Positions 1 to 10,844 of a stretch of DNA of 64,000 nucleotides are shown here, piece by piece; position 1 is the first letter of the stretch; every line of letters begins with the position of its first letter. Origin of the DNA: Bifidobacterium breve (GTDB taxonomy: Bacteria; Actinomycetota; Actinomycetes; Nanopelagicales; Nanopelagicaceae). The notes below the pieces were generated by a model, which saw nothing but the letters and a program-made list of their open reading frames with translations, ran no database searches and was not told the origin of the DNA. The translations under genes and the position numbers were made by a program. The stretch covers positions 91,237 through 155,236 of the forward strand of contig CAMAYZ010000002.1 in NCBI GenBank assembly GCA_945863115.1, written 5' to 3'.

Positions 1-545
1 TCGCCGTCGGAACACTGATTCTTCTCTTTATGTTTACTGGATCAATCATTCTTCCAATCAAAGCCGTGATTCTGAACTTGCTCTCACTATCTGCAACTTT
101 GGGTGCAATGACTTGGATCTTTATCGGTGGTAATTTAACTTGGCTAGTTGGTTCATTTACTAATACTGGAAGTATCGATACCTCTATCGTTATCTTGATT
201 GCAGTAGTCGCATTCGGTTTATCGATGGATTACGAAGTATTTTTACTCTCACGAATTAAAGAAGAGCATGATGCCGGTCATTCAAATATTGAATCCGTAG
301 CACTTGGGCTTCAAAAATCTGCCCGAATAATTACTGCAGCCGCGGTAATCCTTTCAGTGGTATTTGCGATCTTTATGACAAGCGGTGTTACATCAATTAA
401 GACCATGGGATTCGGTGTCGCCTTTGCGATTCTTCTCGATGCGACCTTGGTTCGAGCCTTGCTTGTTCCAGCACTTATGCGCTTATTCGGTGAACGTAAC
501 TGGTGGGCTCCTAAAGCGTTAAAGAGATTCACAATTAGCCATTAA
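1..545 (+). CDS. MMPL family transporter, C-terminal part (gene begins before the window)
   Basis: ORF open at the window start; GLSMDYEVFLLSRIKEEHD and the C-terminal TM pattern are typical of MMPL/RND-like transporters. Confidence 0.85.
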   Translation, partial: AVGTLILLFMFTGSIILPIKAVILNLLSLSATLGAMTWIFIGGNLTWLVGSFTNTGSIDTSIVILIAVVAFGLSMDYEVFLLSRIKEEHDAGHSNIESVALGLQKSARIITAAAVILSVVFAIFMTSGVTSIKTMGFGVAFAILLDATLVRALLVPALMRLFGERNWWAPKALKRFTISH

Positions 546-554
546 ACTTCTGCA

Positions 555-1391
555 ATGGATTTGATAGTAACCCTGCAATGCAAGGACCAGCCAGGCATCG
601 TGCATGCGATGACCACTGCGGTTCTTGCTGCGCGAGGAAACATAATTGAGAATCAACAGTTCACAGATCCCACAACCCAAGATTTTGTTATGCGCACCCG
701 GTTTGAAAGTGAAATCGAATTAGCAAAGGTCCGCGAAATTCTAGAGAGCGGTCTAGGTCAATTTAAGCCAAAACTTTCACTGCGTTCGGTTGCAAAGCAG
801 AAGAAGGCGTTAATCCTTGTTACAAAAGAATCACACTGTCTTCGCGATCTGCTTTATCTTCAAGAACTGGGCGAGCTTCCAATTGAAATTCCAGCAGTTG
901 TTTCTAATCACAGTGAATTGAAAACTTTAGTTGAATCACATGGCATTAAATTTATTGACCAGAGCAAATTAGACAAGTCAGCAGCAGAAGCAGAGATTGC
1001 AAAGCTAGTTACCGAACTTGAAATTGATCTCGTAGTTTTGGCCCGTTATATGCAGATTCTTACCAGAGAATTCTGCGAAAGAATGAGCGGTCGAATCATC
1101 AACATCCACCACTCGTTCTTGCCAGGATTTAAAGGTGCCAAGCCTTACCACCAGGCACATGCACGTGGTGTAAAAATAATTGGCGCAACTGCCCACTTTG
1201 TAACACCTGATTTAGATGAGGGCCCAATTATTGATCAAGATGTTGCGCATGTAACTCATGCTTCAACTCCTGAAGATTTAATTGCAACTGGTCGCGATAT
1301 CGAACGTCGAGTCTTATCTCGCGCAGTTCGCGATTTCGCCGAAGATAGAATCTTTATCGTTGGCGATAAAACAGTTGTATTTCATAATTAA
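555..1391 (+). CDS. purU: Formyltetrahydrofolate deformylase (ACT + formyltransferase domains)
   Basis: N-terminal ACT-like domain; NIHHSFLPGFKGAKPYHQAHARGVKIIGATAHFVT motif. Confidence 0.95.
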   Translation: MDLIVTLQCKDQPGIVHAMTTAVLAARGNIIENQQFTDPTTQDFVMRTRFESEIELAKVREILESGLGQFKPKLSLRSVAKQKKALILVTKESHCLRDLLYLQELGELPIEIPAVVSNHSELKTLVESHGIKFIDQSKLDKSAAEAEIAKLVTELEIDLVVLARYMQILTREFCERMSGRIINIHHSFLPGFKGAKPYHQAHARGVKIIGATAHFVTPDLDEGPIIDQDVAHVTHASTPEDLIATGRDIERRVLSRAVRDFAEDRIFIVGDKTVVFHN

Positions 1392-1402
1392 TATTTCTCT
1401 GG

Positions 1403-1475
1403 TGTCCTAGGCGGGAGTTGAACCTGCGACCTACCGCTTAGGAGGCGGTTGCTCTATCCACTGAGCTACTAGGAC
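1403..1475 (-). tRNA. tRNA-Arg (anticodon CCT)
   Basis: Reverse strand GTCCTAGTAGCTCAGTGGATAGAGCAACCGCCTCCTAAGCGGTAGGTCGCAGGTTCAACTCCCGCCTAGGACA folds as a cloverleaf. Confidence 0.95.
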
Positions 1476-1610
1476 CTGATTAATTCATTAATTAATTAGT
1501 TGGACTTTTATCGAAAGTAAGTTTACTTAACTTTAACGGGGTTTGCCTATCGCTTACCTGCTGGGCTAGGCTGGTAAAAATAAACAAATACTCGTTTGGA
1601 GTTGGTTTTA

Positions 1611-2840
1611 ATGAAGGCCCTAGTTTTAGGCGCCGGTGGAGTTGGTCGAGCAATAGCGAATATTGCTTCACGTCGTTCATTCATTACAGAACTAGTAATC
1701 GCAGATCGTAATTTATCTCGCGCTGAAGATGCCGTAAATCGCTTGAAGGATCCCCGCTTTTCCGCCGCACAAGTAAATGCAGCAGAACTCGAAGATATTC
1801 GCGAATTAATTCGTAAAGCAAACCCAGATATTGTCATCAACGCAGTTGATCCGCGTTTTGTGATGCCGATATTTCTTGCCTGTGAAATTGAAAATAGGAA
1901 TTATCTGGATATGGCGATGTCACTTTCTCGTCCGCATCCACATTATCCATATACCGAAACCGGTGTGAAATGTGGCGATGAGCAATTTGCACGTGACTGG
2001 AATTGGAGCGAACGCGGAATTTATGCCTTAATCGGTATGGGCGTTGAACCTGGTCTAAGTGATGTCTTTGCAAAGTATGCAAGTGATGAATTGTTTTCAC
2101 GTATCGATTCAATAACTGTTTTAGATGGATCAAACTTAGTTGTCGCTGGTTCAGAATTTGCGCCATCATTTTCAATTTGGACAACAATCGAAGAGTGTTT
2201 GAATCCGCCACTTGTTTGGGAAGATGGCCGTGGTTGGTATACAACCGAACCATTCTCGGAACTTGAAGTCTTTGATTTTCCTGATGGAATCGGGCCGGTT
2301 GAATGCGTGAATGTTGAGCACGAAGAAGTTGTCTTAATTCCGCAGAAGATCGAAGCTAAGAAAGTTAACTTCAAATATGGTCTTGGTGCGCAATTTATTT
2401 CAATCCTAAAAACCATTCATATGCTTGGTATGGATCGCACCGAGACTGTTGATGTCCAAGGAATTCAAGTTTCACCTCGCGATCTCTTAGCTGCTTCACT
2501 TCCTGATCCAGCAACACTTGGTTCAAGAATGACTGGAAAAACTTGTGCCGGTTGCCTTGTTAAAGGTTTAGATAAAAGTGGTGAACCAAAAGCTGTTTAT
2601 CTCTATAACGTAATTGATAACGCCTGGTCAATGGAAAATTATGGTGATCAAGCTGTTGTTTGGCAGACCGCGATAAATCCAGTTATTGCAATGGAACTTA
2701 TTCATGAAGGAGTCTGGAAACCAGAACCTGGAGTGAATGGTCCAGAATGGTTTGATTCAAAGCCATTCCTTGCAAAGCTTGAAGAGTATGGAACTTCATG
2801 GCACATCAGGGACGAATCAACAGCTGGGATAGTAAAGTAA
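1611..2840 (+). CDS. Saccharopine dehydrogenase-like / carboxynorspermidine synthase-like oxidoreductase
   Basis: N-terminal Rossmann MKALVLGAGGVGRAIANIA; INAVDPRFVMPIFLACEIENRNYLDM; ATG preferred over upstream TTG of the ORF track. Confidence 0.75.
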   Translation: MKALVLGAGGVGRAIANIASRRSFITELVIADRNLSRAEDAVNRLKDPRFSAAQVNAAELEDIRELIRKANPDIVINAVDPRFVMPIFLACEIENRNYLDMAMSLSRPHPHYPYTETGVKCGDEQFARDWNWSERGIYALIGMGVEPGLSDVFAKYASDELFSRIDSITVLDGSNLVVAGSEFAPSFSIWTTIEECLNPPLVWEDGRGWYTTEPFSELEVFDFPDGIGPVECVNVEHEEVVLIPQKIEAKKVNFKYGLGAQFISILKTIHMLGMDRTETVDVQGIQVSPRDLLAASLPDPATLGSRMTGKTCAGCLVKGLDKSGEPKAVYLYNVIDNAWSMENYGDQAVVWQTAINPVIAMELIHEGVWKPEPGVNGPEWFDSKPFLAKLEEYGTSWHIRDESTAGIVK

Positions 2841-2844
2841 TTAA

Positions 2845-3612
2845 ATGAGCACTGCGCTAGTAACGGGAGCCACCGCAGGTATTGGTGAATCCTTTACTAG
2901 ATTGCTCGCGGCAAATGGTTATGACTTAGTTCTTGTGGCTCGCGATAAAAAGCGGCTACAACAACGGGCAACTTCTCTTTCAAAAAAATATAAAATCGAT
3001 GTTGAAGTATTGCAGGCCGATCTCTCAGTTCCTGCGCAATTAGCCAGAGTTGAAAAGCGCCTTTCCAATCCAAAGAAACCTATTGAAGTATTGATTAATA
3101 ATGCTGGCTTCGGAATAAAAGATAGCTTTTTAAAGAGCGACATTAAAGCAGAGCTTGAGCTAATTGATGTGTTGGCCAGAGCCCCGATGCAATTGATGCA
3201 TGCGGTCTTACCTCAAATGCTGAGCCGTAATTCTGGAACGATAATTAATGTTTCAAGTGTTGCCAGTTTTATTGCAGGCGGAACATACAGCGCGGCAAAG
3301 TCTTATCTAACGGTTCACACCGAATCGCTTAACTCGGAACTTTCAAAGACCAACATCAATATTTCTGCACTCTGTCCTGGTTTTACACGTACTGAATTTC
3401 ATCAACGCGGAAAGATGAAAATGACAGGGCTGCCTAATTTCATGTGGTTGGATGCGGATCGAGTTGTCAGTGATTCTTGGCGAGCAGCGCTTAAAGGTAA
3501 GGCGATTTGTATTCCTGGGTGGCAATATAAAATTTTAAGCTCAATCGCAAGATTTGGGCCGAGACCCTTGGTTCGCAAGCTTGGAATCAAGGTCCGAGCG
3601 CGGCAACGTTAA
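2845..3612 (+). CDS. SDR family NAD(P)-dependent oxidoreductase
   Basis: TGATAGIG, NNAG, YSAAKSYL motifs. Confidence 0.9.
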   Translation: MSTALVTGATAGIGESFTRLLAANGYDLVLVARDKKRLQQRATSLSKKYKIDVEVLQADLSVPAQLARVEKRLSNPKKPIEVLINNAGFGIKDSFLKSDIKAELELIDVLARAPMQLMHAVLPQMLSRNSGTIINVSSVASFIAGGTYSAAKSYLTVHTESLNSELSKTNINISALCPGFTRTEFHQRGKMKMTGLPNFMWLDADRVVSDSWRAALKGKAICIPGWQYKILSSIARFGPRPLVRKLGIKVRARQR

Positions 3613-3747
3613 ATCAATCAAATATTCACAGTAATTTCACCGGCACAAAGAGATTTTCTCCCCGATATCTAGCAATCGAAAAGATAGAATCTCCTCATTG
3701 AAGTCACATAAATTTGTGGCTGTTGGGTAAATTTTGTGGAGGTTAAT

Positions 3748-4320
3748 GTGTCAAAGAAATTTTCAACGATATCTATCGCATTGCTAATAGTCGCGGGATC
3801 GATTGTTGGTGTCTCAAGTGCATCCGCAGCCACTGCTTACAAAGCGTGCAAGCCGGCAAATGCAAAGGCCACAATCGGAAAAATTTCATTTACCTGCACC
3901 AAGAACCCAGTATCTACATCAACGAAGTTAGTTTGGGTCTCTGCGCCATGTATTAATGCAAACAAGAGCTACTTAAGCGCAAAATCTTTAGCTGACTCGG
4001 TTGCAAGTTCATTCGAAGGCAGAATAAGCAGCACTACTCGTCTAAAGGCGACAAACGAAAGATTGATTGCAAGTGCTCAGAAGAATGTAGATACTTGGAG
4101 CAAGAACATGCTCTCTTATCCTAAGAATCCAACGGAAACCCAGAAGAAGCAGATAGCAACTGTTCAAGCTGGTATTGATCGCAATAAGCAACGCGTTATC
4201 GATGCGACTGCAAACATTGTAGAACTTGACGCTCAAATCAAAGAAGCAACTGATGGAAAAGCTAAAACCGCAGCTGATTTAGCAAGTGCGAAGACAAGCC
4301 TTTCCACCGCCTGTAAATAA
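3748..4320 (+). CDS. Secreted protein of unknown function, predicted coiled coil
   Basis: Signal peptide MSKKFSTISIALLIVAGSIVGVSSASAA; GGAGG Shine-Dalgarno 5 nt before GTG at 3748. Confidence 0.7.
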   Translation: MSKKFSTISIALLIVAGSIVGVSSASAATAYKACKPANAKATIGKISFTCTKNPVSTSTKLVWVSAPCINANKSYLSAKSLADSVASSFEGRISSTTRLKATNERLIASAQKNVDTWSKNMLSYPKNPTETQKKQIATVQAGIDRNKQRVIDATANIVELDAQIKEATDGKAKTAADLASAKTSLSTACK

Positions 4321-4348
4321 GCTTCACTTTTTACCCTACGCTCGCTAA

Positions 4349-5722
4349 ATGGCGAGAGTAGGAGTATTCCTCTTATTAATTAGCCACCTGATTATTCGGG
4401 TGGCTTTTAATTTGCCGTCAATCGTTCCAGATCTAATTATCTTTAATGCAATTGCATTTCTCGCAGCTCTGGTCGCTTGGCGATCTCCAAAGCTAAATGA
4501 TCGATTAGCAAAGCTTGCAATAACTTTCGCAATACTTTTTTGGGCACTCGGATCCACCTTTTCAACTTGGAATTCTTTTTATAGTTTTCAAATATCAGAG
4601 CATTTAATTGATGCTACCTATATTTCTTTTTATCCCTTGATGCTTCTCGGAATAATTCGCGCACTTGCCGTCACGAAGAAAATATCAGCTTTGGAAATCT
4701 TAGATACCGCAATTATTGCTCTGGGAACATCGAGCGTTATTTCAAGTTTGTTACTGCGACCAGCGCAGATGCGCTTTGAGGGGCGAAGCTATGAAGTATT
4801 TTTATCTGTTCTCTACCCGGTAGGCGACTTAGTTCTTGTCGCAACTTGTCTGTCTCTAATTATTCTCCAACACCGAAGTTTGCGCGGCCTAAGCTTCTTT
4901 CTCGGGATCTCAATCTTTGCAATAACAGACTTATTCTTCTTACTTCTTTCAGCAACCTCTGGCTATGAATTCGCAGCCCTAACAGATGATGGCTGGTTAT
5001 TAGGTTTAGCGCTGATTGCTAATGGGCTCTGGCTTCATGGTGGTGAAACTGAAATTGAAGATCGCCGCATCAATACCTGGGCTACAACATTTGCCTTAAT
5101 CATAAGTTCAAGCATTCTCGCTTACGGCGCATTGCGGGCAAATTACTTCCCCACATTTGTTCTTGCTCTCGCCTTCCTTACTATTTCACTCGCCTTCATC
5201 CGAATGGCACTTGCACTTCGTGATGCAAAAATAGTTAGTGAAGATCGTGAACATGCAAGAACTGATGAACTTACTGGGCTACCTAATCGAAGAAGATTCA
5301 TTGCCGAACTTGAATTACTTCGTAGAAGGACCGGAACTTTACTGTTGTTAGATTTAGATGGATTTAAAGCAGTAAACGATAACTATGGCCATGAAGTCGG
5401 CGATCAACTTTTGAAACAGATAACTTTAAGATTTAATCGAGTTCTTCCGAGTGATGTTCTTATTGCCAGACTTGGTGGCGATGAATTTGGTGTAGTTGTT
5501 TATGGAGAACGCAATATTGGAAATGATGTGGCCCTTGCACTTCGAGCTACTTGCACCTATCCATTTACGCTCTCGGTTGGAGATGTAAAGGTTGGAGTAA
5601 GTATTGGAAGTGTCACAACCGAAGGTCCAACAACAACTAAGGAAGCGTTATTGAAACGGGCTGATACGGCGATGTATGAAGCAAAACGAAACGGCACTGG
5701 TTATGTGCAATCCCAGAATTAA
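4349..5722 (+). CDS. Membrane-associated GGDEF-domain protein (probable diguanylate cyclase); start uncertain
   Basis: Multiple TM segments then DELTGLPNRRRF ... LDLDGFKAVNDNYGHEVGD ... RLGGDEFG. Confidence 0.9.
   Translation: MARVGVFLLLISHLIIRVAFNLPSIVPDLIIFNAIAFLAALVAWRSPKLNDRLAKLAITFAILFWALGSTFSTWNSFYSFQISEHLIDATYISFYPLMLLGIIRALAVTKKISALEILDTAIIALGTSSVISSLLLRPAQMRFEGRSYEVFLSVLYPVGDLVLVATCLSLIILQHRSLRGLSFFLGISIFAITDLFFLLLSATSGYEFAALTDDGWLLGLALIANGLWLHGGETEIEDRRINTWATTFALIISSSILAYGALRANYFPTFVLALAFLTISLAFIRMALALRDAKIVSEDREHARTDELTGLPNRRRFIAELELLRRRTGTLLLLDLDGFKAVNDNYGHEVGDQLLKQITLRFNRVLPSDVLIARLGGDEFGVVVYGERNIGNDVALALRATCTYPFTLSVGDVKVGVSIGSVTTEGPTTTKEALLKRADTAMYEAKRNGTGYVQSQN
4382..4403 (+). 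terminator. Rho-independent-like terminator
   Basis: AGCCACC-TGATTATTC-GGGTGGCT followed by TTTAATTT. Confidence 0.6.
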
Positions 5723-7083
5723 CTTGGCTTAATCTCTTCTAGCCTTGCAAGTGATTCCAGGCGCTCTGTCGCATGATTAACTATTCGCTCTGGATAACCT
5801 TTTGAATAACCATCTAGATATTCCCAAGGTTCATGAATTTCGTCGCTGCTTAAGTGAGCAAGTTCTGGAACATATTTGCGGATGTAATCTCCGTTTACAT
5901 CAAAACGTTTTCCTTGCTCGATTGGATTAAACACTCTGTAATACGGCGAAGCATCTGTGCCACATCCGGCAGTCCATTGCCAACCGTGTGCATTTGATGC
6001 AACGTCAAAATCAACTAAATGCTCCTGGAAGAAATCTGCGCCGAGCTGCCATTCCAAATGCAGATCTTTGACTAAAAAGGATGCAACAACCATTCGGGTT
6101 CGGTTATGCATCCAGCCTTCTTTAACAATCTGACGCATTGCGGCATCAACAAATGGATATCCGGTCTTGCCTTCACACCAAGCTTTGAATTTTTCGCCAG
6201 GTTCGTCGTAACGCATATTTGCAAATCTAGGAGCGTAATAATCTTTATCGGTATGCGGATTATTGAAAAGCACATCAGCATAAAATTCGCGCCACGCAAT
6301 CTCTTTGCGATAAACATCGTGTGCACTGCTTGTTCCAAGCTCTGCAAGAAGTGTCCGCGGATGAATCTCGCCCCACGTTAAATACTCACTCATCTTGCTT
6401 GTTCCATCGACACCGGCGTTATTTCGTTCTGTGTCATAACTTGCAAGTGCGTTAGATTTAAATTTCTTCCAGCGAGCAAGCGCTGCTGCTTCACCAGCTT
6501 TAGAAATTACAGATCCTGCGGGAACTTGCCAATCTGGAAAATTACGATCAGTCGCGGTTGGCGTAACTAAATTTAAATTCTTTGGCACAGTAACTGGTTT
6601 GCGCCAACCATGTAGGCACCAAGCTTTGTAAAACGGGGTGTATACCCGGTATGGAGTCGCATCGCTTGGCTTTAATACTCGGCCAGGTGCAACTGCATAA
6701 ATACTTCCGGTTCGAACTAATTTGATTCCACTTGCTTCTACTTTTGAGTCACGAGCAGCGCCATAGGGTTCATATTCCTGACTGATATGAACTTCATCTG
6801 CGCCATAACGCTTAATCATAGAATTCAATACTTCTATGGGATCGCCGGTCATTACATGCAATTTATTGTTAAGTGATTCATCAAGCGCACGAAGAGACTG
6901 TCCTAAATAGGCCAGACGTTTGCTTCCACTATCTTTTATTATTTTTTCATCGAGAATGAAAACTGCAATTAGCTCTTCACTGTTTTCAATTGCAGCAAGG
7001 AGCGCTGGATTATCAGCTAAGCGCAGATCTCTTCTAAACCAGAAGATATTGCGTTTAGTTGTGGAGTGAGTGGACTGACTCAT
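5719..7083 (-). CDS. phrB: Deoxyribodipyrimidine photo-lyase
   Basis: NIFWFRRDLRLADNPAL; WREFYADVL; DAAMRQIVKEGWMHNRTRMVVASFLVKDL. Confidence 0.95.
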   Translation of the reverse strand: MSQSTHSTTKRNIFWFRRDLRLADNPALLAAIENSEELIAVFILDEKIIKDSGSKRLAYLGQSLRALDESLNNKLHVMTGDPIEVLNSMIKRYGADEVHISQEYEPYGAARDSKVEASGIKLVRTGSIYAVAPGRVLKPSDATPYRVYTPFYKAWCLHGWRKPVTVPKNLNLVTPTATDRNFPDWQVPAGSVISKAGEAAALARWKKFKSNALASYDTERNNAGVDGTSKMSEYLTWGEIHPRTLLAELGTSSAHDVYRKEIAWREFYADVLFNNPHTDKDYYAPRFANMRYDEPGEKFKAWCEGKTGYPFVDAAMRQIVKEGWMHNRTRMVVASFLVKDLHLEWQLGADFFQEHLVDFDVASNAHGWQWTAGCGTDASPYYRVFNPIEQGKRFDVNGDYIRKYVPELAHLSSDEIHEPWEYLDGYSKGYPERIVNHATERLESLARLEEIKPS

Positions 7084-8182
7084 CCCAGCCCTTAACTTCG
7101 CTAACTTTACGAGGCGCTGGACCTACATATCTTGCAGATGGTCGAATAATTCTTCCGGTGCGCTTCTGTTCAAGAATGTGTGCTGACCAACCTGCGGTTC
7201 GTGCGGCGGTAAACATTGATGTGAACATATGTGCTGGGATTTGTGCAAAATCTAGAACTATTGCAGCCCAGAATTCAACGTTTGTTTCTAGCACGCGATC
7301 TGGTTGACGTTCGTGAAGTTCAGCGAGTGCAGCTTTTTCAAGTGCAAGTGCAACTTCATAACGTGGCGCATTTAGCTCTTTTGAAATTCGGCGAAGTGTG
7401 CGTGCGCGTGGATCTTCGGCACGATAAACGCGGTGACCGAATCCCATCAAGCGTTCTTTGCGATCTAAAATTCCCTTTACATATGCAGTTGCATCGCCAG
7501 TTTTTTCGACGCCTTCGATCATGCTGAGAACACGTGCGGGTGCACCACCGTGTAGCGGACCAGACATTGCGCCAATCGCACCAGAAATTGCTGCTGCAAC
7601 ATCTGCGCCGGTTGATGCAATTACGCGAGAAGTGAATGTCGAAGCATTCATTCCGTGTTCTGCTGCTGAAACAAAGTAAGCATCGACAGCGCGAACATGA
7701 AGTGGATCTGGTTCACCGCGCCAACGAATCATCATTCGCTCGACAACGGTGTGTGCTTTATCAACTTCTGATTGCGGCACCATCGGTGCGGAACCACGTG
7801 CAGCTTGTGCAACATATGAAAGAACCATTACCGATGTGCGAGCAAGTTGAATACGAGCTTCATCATCTGTTGTATCTAAAAGTGGTTTAAAACCCCAAGC
7901 TGGTGCAAGCATTGCAATTGCAGATTGCACATCTACGCGAATATCACCGGAGTGAACTGGGATTGGAAATGGTTCTGCTGCTGGAAGTCCTGGATTAAAT
8001 TCGTTATCTACTAACAAGCCCCAAACGTTTCCGAAAGTTACGCGACCAACAAGATCTTCGATGTCAACGCCGCGGTAACGAAGCGCGCTGCCTTCTTTAT
8101 CCGGTTCTGCAATTTCAGATTCAAATGCGATAACGCCTTCAAGACCGGGCTTAAAAACTTCTGACACGACGGGCTCCCTCAA
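7055..8182 (-). CDS. Citrate synthase (citrate synthase 2 type)
   Basis: GPLHGGAPARVLSMI, GFGHRVYRAEDPRA motifs. Confidence 0.93.
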   Translation of the reverse strand: MREPVVSEVFKPGLEGVIAFESEIAEPDKEGSALRYRGVDIEDLVGRVTFGNVWGLLVDNEFNPGLPAAEPFPIPVHSGDIRVDVQSAIAMLAPAWGFKPLLDTTDDEARIQLARTSVMVLSYVAQAARGSAPMVPQSEVDKAHTVVERMMIRWRGEPDPLHVRAVDAYFVSAAEHGMNASTFTSRVIASTGADVAAAISGAIGAMSGPLHGGAPARVLSMIEGVEKTGDATAYVKGILDRKERLMGFGHRVYRAEDPRARTLRRISKELNAPRYEVALALEKAALAELHERQPDRVLETNVEFWAAIVLDFAQIPAHMFTSMFTAARTAGWSAHILEQKRTGRIIRPSARYVGPAPRKVSEVKGWDESVHSLHN

Positions 8183-8284
8183 TTAGTTGTGCATATTCTC
8201 CACACTTTTACGGGTGAAGCCAAACTAGCAAAGCGGGTATTGCCGCAAGATGCACGCGGGGCAAAAGTGAAGTTAGATACAGCC

Positions 8285-8950
8285 ATGAGCGAAATCAATC
8301 GGGAGACCATCAGGGCGATGCGCCTTTCTTATGGCCAGGCCGGTTTGACCGAAGCCGACCTTGCGAGCGATCCAATCGAGCAATTCAAAAAGTGGCTCAG
8401 CGAGGCAACCGAAAACATTATGGTGGTTGAAGCAAATGCAATGGTACTTTCAACAATTACGGATGGCGCACCAGTGGGGCGATCAGTTTTATTGAAAGAT
8501 GTTTCATCCGACGGTTTCACTTTCTTCACAAATTACTTATCGCGCAAAGCTGATGCGATCTCAAATAATCCAAATGTGTCACTCGTATTCCCTTGGTATC
8601 CAATGGAACGTCAAGTAATAATTATTGGAAGTGCCGAAAAAGTTAGTCCGCAAGAGAGCGATGATTATTTTGCAGCTCGGCCATGGGGCAGCCAAATTGG
8701 TGCGACCGCAAGTGCGCAATCGACTGAATTAGATTCCAGAGAAACTCTTGAAACAAAGTATGCGCAGCTCGCAGAAAAATATCCGGAAGGGTCGGTTGTC
8801 CCACGACCAGATTATTGGGGTGGATATTTAGTTCGCCCAGTCAGCATCGAGTTTTGGCAGGGTCGCCATTCTAGATTGCATGATCGGTTGCGCTATATGC
8901 GTTCAGATTCACAGAAAACCGATTGGCAAGTTAAACGCCTGAACCCGTAG
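8285..8950 (+). CDS. pdxH: Pyridoxamine 5'-phosphate oxidase
   Basis: GRSVLLKDVSSDGFTFFTNYLSRKA; C-terminal FWQGRHSRLHDRLRY ... RLNP. Confidence 0.95.
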   Translation: MSEINRETIRAMRLSYGQAGLTEADLASDPIEQFKKWLSEATENIMVVEANAMVLSTITDGAPVGRSVLLKDVSSDGFTFFTNYLSRKADAISNNPNVSLVFPWYPMERQVIIIGSAEKVSPQESDDYFAARPWGSQIGATASAQSTELDSRETLETKYAQLAEKYPEGSVVPRPDYWGGYLVRPVSIEFWQGRHSRLHDRLRYMRSDSQKTDWQVKRLNP

Positions 8951-10081
<1,131 letters not shown>

Positions 10082-10085
10082 GTTC

Positions 10086-10166
10086 TTGAGCTATAAAACT
10101 CGAAGACTAATAACTCTTGGAGTTCTTTTTCTTGTTGTTCTAATTGTTGTACTAGTCGGGGATTAA
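10086..10166 (+). CDS. Short membrane peptide (26 aa)
   Basis: TTG start; translation LSYKTRRLITLGVLFLVVLIVVLVGD; fits between serC and the DUF2530-like gene; below the ORF-track length cutoff. Confidence 0.5.
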   Translation: MSYKTRRLITLGVLFLVVLIVVLVGD

Positions 10167-10169
10167 TTC

Positions 10170-10355
10170 ATGGTCCACTTGAGAAGTGCAATCACCGTAA
10201 TAATTATTGGTATCGCGCTCTGGTTTGCAGCTCTTATAGCTACCTTTGGCTTGGATGCCAGCACAAATGCAAAATGGATCTGCGTATTTGGAATCGGTTT
10301 AGGCGTTATTGGACTTCGTTACACAATTAGACGGGCAAAGCGCGAGAGTAATTAG
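10170..10355 (+). CDS. DUF2530-like small membrane protein
   Basis: 61 aa, two TM segments, RRAKR C-terminus, location after serC. Confidence 0.7.
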   Translation: MVHLRSAITVIIIGIALWFAALIATFGLDASTNAKWICVFGIGLGVIGLRYTIRRAKRESN

Positions 10356-10735
10356 CCCTCGAACTGTCCAGCAATACCGCGCAAAACTTTTGCTAAGCGC
10401 TCGGCATCTGGTCCAGATGGATGGCGGCCATGGCGTAAACCATTTCCGACTTTATCCAAAATCTTAATTGTGTCTTCAATCATTGTTGCAAGATCGTCAT
10501 GATTAATTCGATTATTTGCAACAACAGAAGCTGGTTCATCAATTAAACGAACCGTCATTGCCTGTGGGCCTTTCTTGCCTTCGATAACTCCGAATTCAAG
10601 TTTGGTTCCTGGCTTAACTGTTGCAACACCAGAAGGAAGAGCTGAAGATGCTAAATAAACATCAGCGCCTTCTTCGGATTCAATAAATCCAAAACCCTTT
10701 TCAAGGCTGTACCACTTCACGCGACCTAGAGGCAT
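10352..10735 (-). CDS. Cold-shock domain protein with C-terminal extension
   Basis: GRVKWYSLEKGFGFIESEEGADVYLASSAL. Confidence 0.92.
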   Translation of the reverse strand: MPLGRVKWYSLEKGFGFIESEEGADVYLASSALPSGVATVKPGTKLEFGVIEGKKGPQAMTVRLIDEPASVVANNRINHDDLATMIEDTIKILDKVGNGLRHGRHPSGPDAERLAKVLRGIAGQFEG

Positions 10736-10844
10736 TGGGGAACTCCTTTTTTCTTTAAATCTGTTTTACATGTTGTAATACAAGAGGGCTAGTTTAACTT
10801 ACGAATGCAAGGTGCTGTTGCCTGATTTCGCGCTTGATTAGCGG

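Noticed and set aside
3650-3700. GAGATT..AATCTC inverted repeat upstream of the secreted protein, possible riboswitch
   Set aside because: Only 6 bp with a long loop and no recognisable riboswitch core
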